DNA of 32,255 nt from Pseudomonas sp. ACM7 (GTDB lineage Bacteria; Pseudomonadota; Gammaproteobacteria; Pseudomonadales; Pseudomonadaceae), in NCBI RefSeq assembly GCF_004136015.1, contig NZ_CP024866.1:2807266-2839520 (forward strand), read 5' to 3'. The notes beneath the pieces are model-generated. The model was not told the origin of the DNA and made no database searches. It worked only from the letters and a program-made list of their open reading frames with translations. Position numbers and translations under genes: made by a program. How positions within the stretch are numbered: position 1 is the first letter of the stretch; the number at the start of each line of letters is the position of its first letter. Below, in pieces: positions 25,428 to 32,255 of this stretch.

Positions 25428-26825
25428 TCAAAACGGTAATTGGAGATCAGGTGCAACACGCTTCAACTGGACGTGGAAAACATCCTTGATGCGCTGCAAT
25501 TCCGCCTCGTCATCGGCCTCGAAGCGCAGCACCAGCACCGGTGTGGTGTTGGACGCGCGCACCAGGCCCCAGCCTTTGGCGTAGTCGACTCGCACGCCGT
25601 CAATGGTGGTCAGGTCGGCGCCTTCGCCCCACTTCGCGTCGTGCAGTGCATCAATGATGCTGAATTTGCTCTCTTCGGTCACATGGATATTGATTTCCGG
25701 CGTAGAAATATCGTTCGGGAAGGTCGCAAACAGCTCTTCCGCGGTGGATTTTTCTTTGCTGAGGATCTCCAGCAGACGCGCAGCGCTGTAAATGCCGTCG
25801 TCGAAACCGAACCAGCGTTCCTTGAAGAAGATGTGCCCGCTCATTTCGCCGGCCAACAGGGCGCCGGTTTGTTTCATTTTCTTTTTGATCAACGAGTGAC
25901 CGGTCTTCCACATGAGCGGACGGCCGCCGTATTCCTTGATCAGCGGCGTCAGGCGACGGGTGCATTTGACGTCGAAGATGATCTCCGCGTCAGCGTTGCG
26001 CGCCAGCACGTCACGGGCGAACAGCATCAGCAAGCGGTCCGGGTAAACGATGCTGCCGGTGTTGGTCACCACGCCGACGCGGTCGCCATCGCCGTCGAAG
26101 GCCAGGCCGAGGTCAGCGTTGGTTTCCTTGACCTTGGCAATCAGGTCCACAAGGTTTTCAGGCTTGCCCGGATCCGGATGGTGATTCGGGAAGTTGCCGT
26201 CGACGTCGCAGAACAGCGGGATGACTTCGCAGTTCAGGGCTTCAATCAGTTGCGGGGCAATCACGCCGGCCGCGCCGTTGCCGCAGTCGACCACGACTTT
26301 GAGGCGACGAGCCAGTTTGATGTCCTCGACGATTTCGGTGTTGTAGCGGTCGAGGATCTCGACCTTGGTGATGCTGCCCTTGCCGCTGCTCAGGTTGTTG
26401 GTCTTGAGGCGTTCGTGCAGGGCCTGGATCTGTTCGTTGGCCAAGGTGTCGCCAGCGATGACGATCTTGAAGCCGTTGTAGTTCGACGGGTTGTGGCTGC
26501 CGGTGAGCATCACGCCGGATTTGCCGGCCAGCACGTTGGCGGCGTAGTACAGCGCAGGCGTTGGCACCAGGCCGACGTCGCTGACGTGGCAGCCGCTGTC
26601 GGCGAGGCCTTTGATCAGTTGTTCGACCAGTTCTGGGCCGGACAGGCGACCGTCACGGCCGACGGAAACGTTCGGTTCGTCCTGGGCCAGGCTCTGGGAG
26701 CCGATGGCGCGACCGAGCCAATAAGCGGTTTCAGCGTTCAAGAATTCCGGGACGGTGCCGCGAATGTCGTAGGCGCGGAAGATGCTGTCGGGGAACTTGG
26801 GTGCGACTTGGGCTGGGCTGCTCAT
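25428..26825 (-). CDS. algC: Phosphomannomutase/phosphoglucomutase AlgC
   Basis: AlgC interconverts 6- and 1-phosphates of mannose and glucose, supplying alginate, LPS core, Psl-type polysaccharide and rhamnolipid precursors. In the 465 residues the phosphorylated serine is Ser110 (LTGSHNPSNYNGFK), the metal loop is DGDGDR (Asp244, 246, 248), the sugar-specificity loop is GEMSGHIFF, and the C-terminal phosphate site is RASNTTPVLVLRFEA. This is the short form without an N-terminal membrane extension. A 263-base gap precedes it, with a candidate sigma-54 promoter, so it is not simply read from dut. Confidence 0.97.
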   Translation of the reverse strand: MSSPAQVAPKFPDSIFRAYDIRGTVPEFLNAETAYWLGRAIGSQSLAQDEPNVSVGRDGRLSGPELVEQLIKGLADSGCHVSDVGLVPTPALYYAANVLAGKSGVMLTGSHNPSNYNGFKIVIAGDTLANEQIQALHERLKTNNLSSGKGSITKVEILDRYNTEIVEDIKLARRLKVVVDCGNGAAGVIAPQLIEALNCEVIPLFCDVDGNFPNHHPDPGKPENLVDLIAKVKETNADLGLAFDGDGDRVGVVTNTGSIVYPDRLLMLFARDVLARNADAEIIFDVKCTRRLTPLIKEYGGRPLMWKTGHSLIKKKMKQTGALLAGEMSGHIFFKERWFGFDDGIYSAARLLEILSKEKSTAEELFATFPNDISTPEINIHVTEESKFSIIDALHDAKWGEGADLTTIDGVRVDYAKGWGLVRASNTTPVLVLRFEADDEAELQRIKDVFHVQLKRVAPDLQLPF

Positions 26826-26932
26826 TACTGGAAATGCTCCATCTCGAAGGGTGGTTGGACCTGCTGCGAAGAACTCGTCGACAGGCTCAAACTGAAGGGT
26901 ATGACGACGTTTTCCACTGAGAGTTCGTGGTG

Positions 26933-26948
26933 TGCAAAGGCCATGCCC
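26933..26948 (-). promoter_or_regulatory. Candidate sigma-54 (-24/-12) promoter of algC
   Basis: On the minus strand GGGCATGGCCTTTGCA matches the consensus TGGCAyr-N4-TTGCA at all but the first base, with the essential GG-N10-GC spacing. It leaves a 5' leader of roughly 100 bases before the algC ATG. RpoN influence on algC has been reported in P. aeruginosa, from memory. Apart from this, the 26826-27088 gap shows nothing else I can assign. Confidence 0.5.
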
Positions 26949-27088
26949 CCAACATTAGCGAGCGATTGGCTGGCCAATGCCTTGATTTTGGGCGGTAAAC
27001 CTTCCAGATGAGGCTAGTGCAATTTTCATCCTGAAGTGCAAAACCTTGGTGTCAGGCCGGGCAGGGAGCCCAGCCTGAGTTCCTGTGA

Positions 27089-27544
27089 TCAATGGCTGCC
27101 GGAGTGCCCGAAACCGCCGGCACCGCGCTCGGTTTCAACGAACTCTTCGACCATCTCGAAGTGCGCTTGAACCACCGGCACCAAAACCAGCTGGGCCAAA
27201 CGCTCGCCGACCGCGATGTTGAAGTCGGTCTGACCGCGGTTCCAGCACGACACCATCAGCGGGCCTTGATAATCAGAGTCGATCAGGCCGACAAGGTTGC
27301 CCAGCACGATGCCGTGCTTATGGCCCAGGCCCGAGCGCGGCAGAATCAGCGCCGCCAGGCCTGGATCGCCGATGTACACCGACAGGCCGGTAGGAATCAG
27401 CAAGGTTTCGCCCGGCTTGATGACGGTGTCTTTTTCCAGCATGGCGCGCAGGTCGAGGCCGGCGGAGCCTGGCGTGGCGTACTGCGGCAGCGGGAAATCG
27501 GTACCGATGCGAGGGTCGAGGATCTTGGCTTGCAAAGTGTGCAT
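27089..27544 (-). CDS. dut: Deoxyuridine 5'-triphosphate nucleotidohydrolase
   Basis: Dut cleaves dUTP to dUMP, keeping uracil out of DNA and feeding dTMP synthesis. The 151-residue length is standard for the trimeric enzyme. All five motifs are seen in order: [49 protein letters not shown] and the C-terminal [12 protein letters not shown] arm that closes each active site. It begins five bases after the coaBC stop, an operon conserved widely in proteobacteria. Confidence 0.98.
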   Translation of the reverse strand: MHTLQAKILDPRIGTDFPLPQYATPGSAGLDLRAMLEKDTVIKPGETLLIPTGLSVYIGDPGLAALILPRSGLGHKHGIVLGNLVGLIDSDYQGPLMVSCWNRGQTDFNIAVGERLAQLVLVPVVQAHFEMVEEFVETERGAGGFGHSGSH

Positions 27545-27549
27545 GTAAA

Positions 27550-28758
27550 TTAAACCTGGTTCAGACGTTCGGCGATAAAAGTGATCAGCTGGCGAGCAAT
27601 CTTGCTCTTGCTGGTCTGGGCGAAAAGTGTGGCGTGTAGCTGGCGGTCGATCACGCTGCAGGCGTTTTCTTCGCTGTTGAAGCCAATGCTCGGGTTTGCG
27701 ACGTCGTTGGCGACGATCAAATCGAGGTTCTTGTCTTTCAACTTGCGGGCAGCGTAATCGAGCAGGTGTTCGGTTTCAGCGGCGAAACCGACACTGAACG
27801 GACGGTCAGGGCGGGTGGCGATGGTGGCCAGAATGTCCGGGTTACGCACCATCTGTAGCAACAAGCCGTCGCCGTTCGTAGGGTCTTTCTTGAGTTTCTG
27901 TGGGGCGACGACTTCCGGACGGTAGTCCGCGACCGCTGCCGAGGCGATGAACAGGTCGCAAGGGATCGCGGCTTCACAAGCGGCGAGCATGTCGCGGGCG
28001 CTGACCACGTCGATGCGGGTGACGCGATCCGGGGTCGGCAGGTGCACCGGGCCGGTTATCAGCGTTACGCGGGCGCCGGCTTCCACTGCGGCCTCGGCCA
28101 GGGCAAAGCCCATTTTTCCGGAGCTGTGGTTGGTGATGTAGCGCACCGGGTCGATGTTTTCCTGGGTCGGGCCGGCGGTGATCAGCACGTGTTTGCCGGT
28201 CAGCGCCTGACGCTGGAAGCAGTCCGCCGCACACTGAGCGAGGTCGGTGGCTTCGAGCATGCGGCCCATGCCGACATCGCCGCAGGCCTGGCTGCCGGAG
28301 GCCGGGCCGAAGGTTTTCAGGCCGCGGCTTTCGAGGGTTTGCAGGTTGGCCTGGGTGGCCGGGTCGCGCCACATGGCCTGGTTCATCGCCGGGGCAACGG
28401 CGACCACGGCGTCGGTGGCCAGCACCAGCGTGGTCAGCAGGTCGTCGGCAATGCCTTGGGCCAGGCGGGCAATGAGGTCCGCGGTGGCGGGGGCGATCAG
28501 CACCAGGTCGGCCCATTTGGCCAGCTCGATGTGGCCCATGGCAGCTTCGGCCGCCGGGTCGAGCAAATCGAGGTGGACTGGATGCCCGGACAAGGCCTGC
28601 ATGGTCAGCGGTGTGATGAACTCGCTGCCGCCGCGGGTCATGACCACGCGCACTTCGGCGCCCTGGTCGATCAAGCGGCGAACCAGGTCGGCGCTCTTGT
28701 AGGCAGCGATACCGCCGCCGACGCCCAGAACGATGCGTTTCCGATACAGCCGCTGCAT
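27550..28758 (-). CDS. coaBC: Phosphopantothenoylcysteine decarboxylase/synthetase
   Basis: This fused enzyme makes 4'-phosphopantetheine for coenzyme A in two steps. I start it at [20 protein letters not shown] (28758), seven bases after AAGG; longer in-frame starts are not conserved. In the N-terminal flavoprotein (CoaC) half, His76 (GHIELA) and PAMN (123-126, [10 protein letters not shown]) are the catalytic elements. In the C-terminal CoaB half, [27 protein letters not shown] and the KLKKD lysine motif are present. The 402-residue length fits. It is divergent from radC. Confidence 0.97.
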   Translation of the reverse strand: MQRLYRKRIVLGVGGGIAAYKSADLVRRLIDQGAEVRVVMTRGGSEFITPLTMQALSGHPVHLDLLDPAAEAAMGHIELAKWADLVLIAPATADLIARLAQGIADDLLTTLVLATDAVVAVAPAMNQAMWRDPATQANLQTLESRGLKTFGPASGSQACGDVGMGRMLEATDLAQCAADCFQRQALTGKHVLITAGPTQENIDPVRYITNHSSGKMGFALAEAAVEAGARVTLITGPVHLPTPDRVTRIDVVSARDMLAACEAAIPCDLFIASAAVADYRPEVVAPQKLKKDPTNGDGLLLQMVRNPDILATIATRPDRPFSVGFAAETEHLLDYAARKLKDKNLDLIVANDVANPSIGFNSEENACSVIDRQLHATLFAQTSKSKIARQLITFIAERLNQV

Positions 28759-28894
28759 AGGTCTGCCTTTCATTTCGTTGATGACTGCGTGGCGATACCC
28801 CCTCCCCAGGAGTGAAATCGCTCGCAAAAAAGATGGGCTACGATATCACAGCGACCGCTACGGAACAGCGGCGCCCACAGAGCAGGGAGGTGCT

Positions 28895-29569
28895 ATGAGT
28901 ATTCGCGATTGGCCCGCGGCGGAACGGCCGCGGGAGAGGTTGCTGGAGTTGGGCTCGGGGAGCCTTTCAGACGCCGAATTGCTGGCGATTTTTTTACGAA
29001 CCGGCGTGTCGGGTAAAAGCGCGGTAGATCTGGCGAGACACCTGTTGAATCAGTTTGGCAGCCTGCGCTCACTGCTCGAGGCCGATCAAGCAGCATTCAG
29101 CAGGCAGTTGGGGCTTGGGCCGGCGAAATTCGCTCAGTTGCAAGCGGTCCAGGAAATGGGCCGGCGGCATTTGGCCGAACGTGCGCGCCAAAAATCGGCG
29201 CTGGAAAATCCGCAGGCGGTTCGTGATTACCTGAAGTCAATGCTGCGCCATGAGCCTCACGAGGTGTTCGGCTGTCTGTTTTTGGATTCCAGGCATCAAG
29301 TGCTGACCTTTGAAGTGCTGTTTCGCGGATCCATCGACAGCACCAGTGTCTATCCGAGACAAGTGGTTAAACGCGCGTTGGCCCACAACGCCGCAGCGTT
29401 GATCCTCTGCCATAACCATCCGTCGGGTAATACCAACCCCAGTCAAGCAGACCGAACGCTGACCAAGCGCCTGCAAGAGGCGCTGGACCTGATCGATGTG
29501 CGGGTGCTCGACCATTTCATCATCGGTGACGGCGATCCGCTGTCCATGGCTGAGTATGGGTGGATGTAG
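28895..29569 (+). CDS. radC: RadC-family JAB domain protein
   Basis: The 224-residue protein starts after GGGAGG with [20 protein letters not shown]. It has a helix-hairpin-helix region (~60-85, [13 protein letters not shown]) and a JAMM metal site at His173, His175, Ser177 and Asp186 ([14 protein letters not shown]). Old reports tied RadC to DNA repair, but that was later assigned to another gene; the real role is unsettled. The gene sits between coaBC (divergent) and a REPIN, a common position in Pseudomonas and Enterobacteria. The ~135-base coaBC-radC gap must hold both promoters; I see no convincing boxes. Confidence 0.95.
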   Translation: MSIRDWPAAERPRERLLELGSGSLSDAELLAIFLRTGVSGKSAVDLARHLLNQFGSLRSLLEADQAAFSRQLGLGPAKFAQLQAVQEMGRRHLAERARQKSALENPQAVRDYLKSMLRHEPHEVFGCLFLDSRHQVLTFEVLFRGSIDSTSVYPRQVVKRALAHNAAALILCHNHPSGNTNPSQADRTLTKRLQEALDLIDVRVLDHFIIGDGDPLSMAEYGWM

Positions 29570-29593
29570 CGGGAAGCCCGACAAACACAAATC

Positions 29594-29689
29594 CCCTGTG
29601 GGAGCGGGCTTGCTCGCGAAGGGGCCGTGTCAGGCAACATCACTGTTGAATGATCGACGGCTTTCGCGAGCAAGCCCGCTCCCACAGGG
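29594..29689. repeat. REPIN (inverted REP pair, GTGGGAGCGGGC class)
   Basis: CCCTGTGGGAGCGGGCTTGC and its inverse complement flank a spacer with GCCGTGTCAGGCAAC and TGTTGAATGATCGACGGC. It lies between the convergent radC and peptide-binding protein genes, in the same class as 10261-10350. Confidence 0.93.
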
Positions 29690-29705
29690 TTTGTGGCGAC
29701 GCTGA

Positions 29706-31292
29706 TTACTTGAGGATGACCTTCGAGTAATCCTGACGGCCGAATGGGCTGACGGCATACCCTTCGACGTCCTTGCGCGTCAGCGCGAAGGCGGTCGGGT
29801 GGGCCAGCGGCAGCCACAGCGCCTGTTGCTGGATCTGCGCCTGAGCCTGCTCGTAGAGCTTGGTGCGCACACCTTGCTCGCCGGTGGTCTTGCCGGCGCT
29901 GATCAGCTTGTCCAGGTCCTGGTTGCAGTAGCGGGCGAAGTTGGTGCCGGACTTGACCGCCGCGCAGGAAAACTGCGGCGTGAGGAAGTTGTCCGGGTCG
30001 CCGTTATCGCCAGCCCAGCCCATGAACAGCAGGTCATGCTCGCCAGCCTTGGCGCGGCGAATCAGTTCGCCCCATTCGATCACCCGAATCTCGGCCTGAA
30101 TGCCGATTTCCGCGAGGTCCGATTGCAGCATTTGAGCGCTGAGGCTCGGGTTAGGATTGAGCAGGCTGCCTGAAGGTCGGGTCCAGATGGTGGTCTGGAA
30201 GCCGTTCTTGAGCCCGGCCTTCGCCATGAGTGCTTTGGCTTTTTCGACGTCATGCGGATAACCCGGCAGGCCTTTGGCATAGCTCCAGGTATTTGGCGGG
30301 TATGGACCGTTGGCAGGTTCGGCGGTGTCTTCGAACACGGCTTTGACGTAGTTGGCCTTGTCGAACGCGAGGTTGATCGCCTGGCGCACTTCGGGCTTGT
30401 TCAGCGGCGGATGCTGGCTGTTGATGCCAACGAACGCGGTCATGAAGGCGTCAGTCTTTTCCACTTTCAAGGTCGGTTCTTTCAGCGCTGCCTGTACGTC
30501 CAGAGGCTTGGGCGACAGGGCGATCTGGCACTCGTTGCGGCGCAATTTCTGCAAACGCACGTTGGCGTCAGGAGTGATGCTGAAAATCAGCGGATCCACC
30601 GAAGGCTTGCCGCGGAAGTAGTCCGGGTTGGCCTTGTAGCGGATCGAGGCATCTTTCTGGAAGCGCGTGAAGACGAACGGCCCGCTGCCGATCGGCTGGC
30701 TGTTGAGCTTTTCCGGGGTGCCGGCCTTCAACAGTTTGTCGGCATATTCGGCGGAGTAGATCGAGGCGAAGCCCATGCTCAGGGTGGCGAGGAAAGTCGA
30801 GTCCGGGTGATCGAGGGTGAAGCGCACAGTCAGTGTATCCAGCGCATCGATCTTCTTGATCAGTGCCGGCAACTGCATCGACTGGGCATGCGGGAAGCCG
30901 CTTTGGGCCACTTTGTGCCAAGGGTTTGCCGGGTCGAGCATGCGGTCGAAGCTGAACTTCACGTCTTCGGCGGTCATGTCGCGCGACGGGCTGAAGTACT
31001 CGGTACGGTGGAATTTCACCTGCGGGTGCAATTTGAAGACATAGGTCAGGCCGTCGGGCGTGACTTCCCAGCTGTCCGCGAGGCTCGCGACCACTTTGCC
31101 GCTAGCGGTATCGAAGTCCACCAGGCGGTTCATCAGCACGTCGGCCGAGGCGTTGGTGGTGGTCAGCGAGTTGTATTGCACCACGTCGAACCCTTCCGGG
31201 CTTGCCTCAGTGCAAACGCTCAGAGCGGCGGCATGGGCCAATGGGCTCAGCAGAAGAGGGGCGAGCAACAGCGGTAGGGCAGCGAGGCGCAT
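29706..31292 (-). CDS. Peptide ABC transporter periplasmic substrate-binding protein (family 5)
   Basis: The 528-residue protein has a signal peptide (1-21, LLLAPLLLSPLAHA) and the family 5 solute-binding fold. Landmarks are LSVCTEASPEGFDVVQYNSL (24-43), SLADSWEVTPDGLTYVFKLH, DVKFSFDRMLDPANPWHK and INSQHPPLNKPEVRQAINLA, followed by FDKANYV. This resembles DppA-type dipeptide or SapA-like binding proteins; the exact ligand cannot be read. No permease or ATPase gene lies beside it, so it probably feeds a dpp-type transporter encoded elsewhere, or is one of several variant receptors. It starts after AAGGA. Confidence 0.9.
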   Translation of the reverse strand: MRLAALPLLLAPLLLSPLAHAAALSVCTEASPEGFDVVQYNSLTTTNASADVLMNRLVDFDTASGKVVASLADSWEVTPDGLTYVFKLHPQVKFHRTEYFSPSRDMTAEDVKFSFDRMLDPANPWHKVAQSGFPHAQSMQLPALIKKIDALDTLTVRFTLDHPDSTFLATLSMGFASIYSAEYADKLLKAGTPEKLNSQPIGSGPFVFTRFQKDASIRYKANPDYFRGKPSVDPLIFSITPDANVRLQKLRRNECQIALSPKPLDVQAALKEPTLKVEKTDAFMTAFVGINSQHPPLNKPEVRQAINLAFDKANYVKAVFEDTAEPANGPYPPNTWSYAKGLPGYPHDVEKAKALMAKAGLKNGFQTTIWTRPSGSLLNPNPSLSAQMLQSDLAEIGIQAEIRVIEWGELIRRAKAGEHDLLFMGWAGDNGDPDNFLTPQFSCAAVKSGTNFARYCNQDLDKLISAGKTTGEQGVRTKLYEQAQAQIQQQALWLPLAHPTAFALTRKDVEGYAVSPFGRQDYSKVILK

Positions 31293-31379
31293 GGTCGGAT
31301 TCCTTTACAGATCGAAGGCCCATCTGCAAGTGCAGTCTGGAAAAGGCTTACCCTAGTGGGCTCTTTTGCAAATGACTAT

Positions 31380-31400
31380 CCCCTTTTTCATTTTAAGGGG
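31380..31400. repeat. Hairpin upstream of the peptide-binding protein gene
   Basis: CCCCTT and AAGGGG flank a nine-base T-rich loop 90 bases before the minus-strand start. It may be an operator or chance. The rest of 31401-31560 shows only an imperfect CCCG/CGGG hairpin with a T-run (around 31517-31541). Confidence 0.3.
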
Positions 31401-31561
31401 ACTATGTGCGCTTGTTTTCGGTGCGTGCTGGCTGAGAAAAACTCTGAATCGGCGTGTTGGCTGATTCTCTGCGACGAGCGGTCTTTAGCGACGACAGCCT
31501 TTATCCAAGGCGCTCGAAGCCCGGAAAGCGGGGTTTTTATCAAGTCTGTTCACACGGAATG

Positions 31562-31590
31562 TTGTTGCTCTCCAGTCTTTCTGGTATAAA
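31562..31590 (+). promoter_or_regulatory. Sigma-70 promoter of rpmB-rpmG
   Basis: TTGTTG and TATAAA are separated by exactly 17 bases, with GG just before the -10. Transcription would begin near 31597, giving a leader of about 140 bases before rpmB. Confidence 0.65.
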
Positions 31591-31644
31591 GCAGCGCTCT
31601 TTTCTAGGGGCCCGGTTCCTTCACTGTAGGTGTAGCCGGTAAGA

Positions 31645-31730
31645 CCTCTAAAGAAACGCGGCGCCTGGCGCCAAATGACTGAGAGATTAAGCGGCCAACC
31701 CATGCCGGGTTGGGCATGTGGTTTTAGAGG
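31645..31730 (+). promoter_or_regulatory. Structured leader of rpmB with Shine-Dalgarno in a long-range helix
   Basis: CCTCTAAA (31645-31652) is perfectly complementary to TTTAGAGG (31723-31730). The latter includes AGAGG, eight bases before the rpmB ATG and so its best Shine-Dalgarno. The helix would enclose a GGCGcctggCGCC hairpin (31660-31672) and a region with two exclusive hairpins: CCAACCC/GGGTTGG (31695-31701 with 31707-31713), or CATGCC/GGCATG (31701-31706 with 31713-31718). Folding and control are inferred. Feedback by L28 would be the natural role, by analogy with other ribosomal-protein leaders. Confidence 0.5.
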
Positions 31731-31738
31731 GCTGAGGC

Positions 31739-31972
31739 ATGTCGAGAGTATGTCAAGTTACCGGTAAGGGTCCGGTGACTGGGAATAACATTTCCCACGC
31801 AAACAACAAAACCCGTCGTCGTTTCCTGCCGAACCTGCAGCATCACCGCTTCTGGGTTGAAGAAGAGAAACGTTTCGTGCGTCTGCGCGTATCTGCCAAA
31901 GGCATGCGTATCATCGACAAGCGTGGCATCACTGTCGTGCTGGCCGAAATCCGCAAAGCTGGCAAGATCTAA
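31739..31972 (+). CDS. rpmB: 50S ribosomal protein L28 (bL28)
   Basis: The 77-residue protein reads [20 protein letters not shown], then [19 protein letters not shown] and [15 protein letters not shown], the standard bL28 sequence. It binds 23S rRNA near the E site of the large subunit. It has one cysteine only, so it is the zinc-free form. It leads rpmB-rpmG, the conserved pair. Confidence 0.98.
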   Translation: MSRVCQVTGKGPVTGNNISHANNKTRRRFLPNLQHHRFWVEEEKRFVRLRVSAKGMRIIDKRGITVVLAEIRKAGKI

Positions 31973-31983
31973 GGGAGCTAATC

Positions 31984-32139
31984 ATGCGTGAATTGATTCG
32001 TTTGATTTCGAGCGCCGGTACTGGTCACTTCTACACTACCGACAAGAACAAGCGCACTACTCCGGACAAAATCGAGATCAAGAAATTTGATCCGGTTGTT
32101 CGCAAGCACGTGATCTACAAAGAAGGCAAAATCAAGTAA
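31984..32139 (+). CDS. rpmG: 50S ribosomal protein L33 (bL33)
   Basis: This 51-residue gene lies 11 bases after rpmB with AAGGGAG ahead. It begins [20 protein letters not shown] and continues [20 protein letters not shown] to a terminal EGKIK. The zinc-binding CxxC pairs of some L33 forms are absent, so it is the C-minus type. It binds near the E site of the large subunit. Confidence 0.98.
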   Translation: MRELIRLISSAGTGHFYTTDKNKRTTPDKIEIKKFDPVVRKHVIYKEGKIK

Positions 32140-32158
32140 TTGATTTTTCCCTCTTACG

Positions 32159-32193
32159 AAAAAGGCCCGTATCGCGAGATACGGGCCTTTTTT
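32159..32193 (+). terminator. Intrinsic terminator after rpmG
   Basis: AAAAAGGCCCGTATC-GCGA-GATACGGGCCTTTTT followed by a further T. A perfect 15-bp arm, 20 bases past the stop. From here to the window end (62 bases) I see no gene. Confidence 0.95.
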
Positions 32194-32255
32194 GTTGCTT
32201 GGGGTTTTGTGTTGCTCTTCAGGGCCCCATCGTCGGAACGCCGCCCGGAGCAAGC

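Noticed and set aside
25440..27011. 523-codon plus-strand frame opposite algC
   Set aside because: AlgC is certain on the other strand, with all catalytic motifs; this frame is a shadow.
31978..32253. Minus-strand frame opposite rpmG
   Set aside because: rpmG is certain on the plus strand; this frame runs through its terminator.

Overview
The window reads as chromosomal DNA of a Pseudomonas from the P. fluorescens/P. putida side of the genus. The basis is gene order and protein family recognition: coaBC-dut-algC-argB next to crc/pyrE, oxyR followed at once by recG, exbB-exbD-tonB, rpmB-rpmG, a DUF6124 gene, and several REPIN-type inverted repeats (the GTGGGAGCGGGC class). The core genes are GC-rich. 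The first ~2.2 kb is visibly more AT-rich in places.

Layout. (1) 1-2700 is accessory DNA: the 3' end of an IS66-family transposase, an orphan C-terminal reading frame just past the likely insertion-sequence end, then three unrecognised genes that each start with a secretion signal. (2) 2712-5584 holds a DUF6124 gene on the minus strand with a long, hairpin-rich leader, an SCP2-like small protein and a delta-60-repeat protein. (3) 5595-12532 is all minus strand: a YbaK-like/HDOD protein, recG, oxyR, and the exbB-exbD-tonB energy transduction operon. (4) 12722-15184 has an atypical SDR-fold protein and a tandem pair of paralogous lipoproteins. (5) 15243-19737, minus strand, runs yicC-gmk then rpoZ-spoT-ridA (nucleotide metabolism, omega subunit, ppGpp). 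(6) 20007-22736, plus strand: rph, a DUF4870 membrane protein and gltS. (7) 22820-28758 holds crc and pyrE facing apart, then coaBC-dut and algC-argB on the minus strand. (8) 28895-32139: radC, an orphan peptide-binding protein of an ABC transporter, and rpmB-rpmG.

Most genes are housekeeping and ordinary. The signals I consider most worth testing are in RNA leaders. The DUF6124 leader contains a segment able to pair with, and cover, the Shine-Dalgarno of its gene. The rpmB leader has an 8-bp long-range helix whose 3' strand is the Shine-Dalgarno, enclosing two mutually exclusive hairpins. A near-consensus sigma-54 promoter lies upstream of algC. I did not find a clear multi-gene defence or biosynthetic system in this window.
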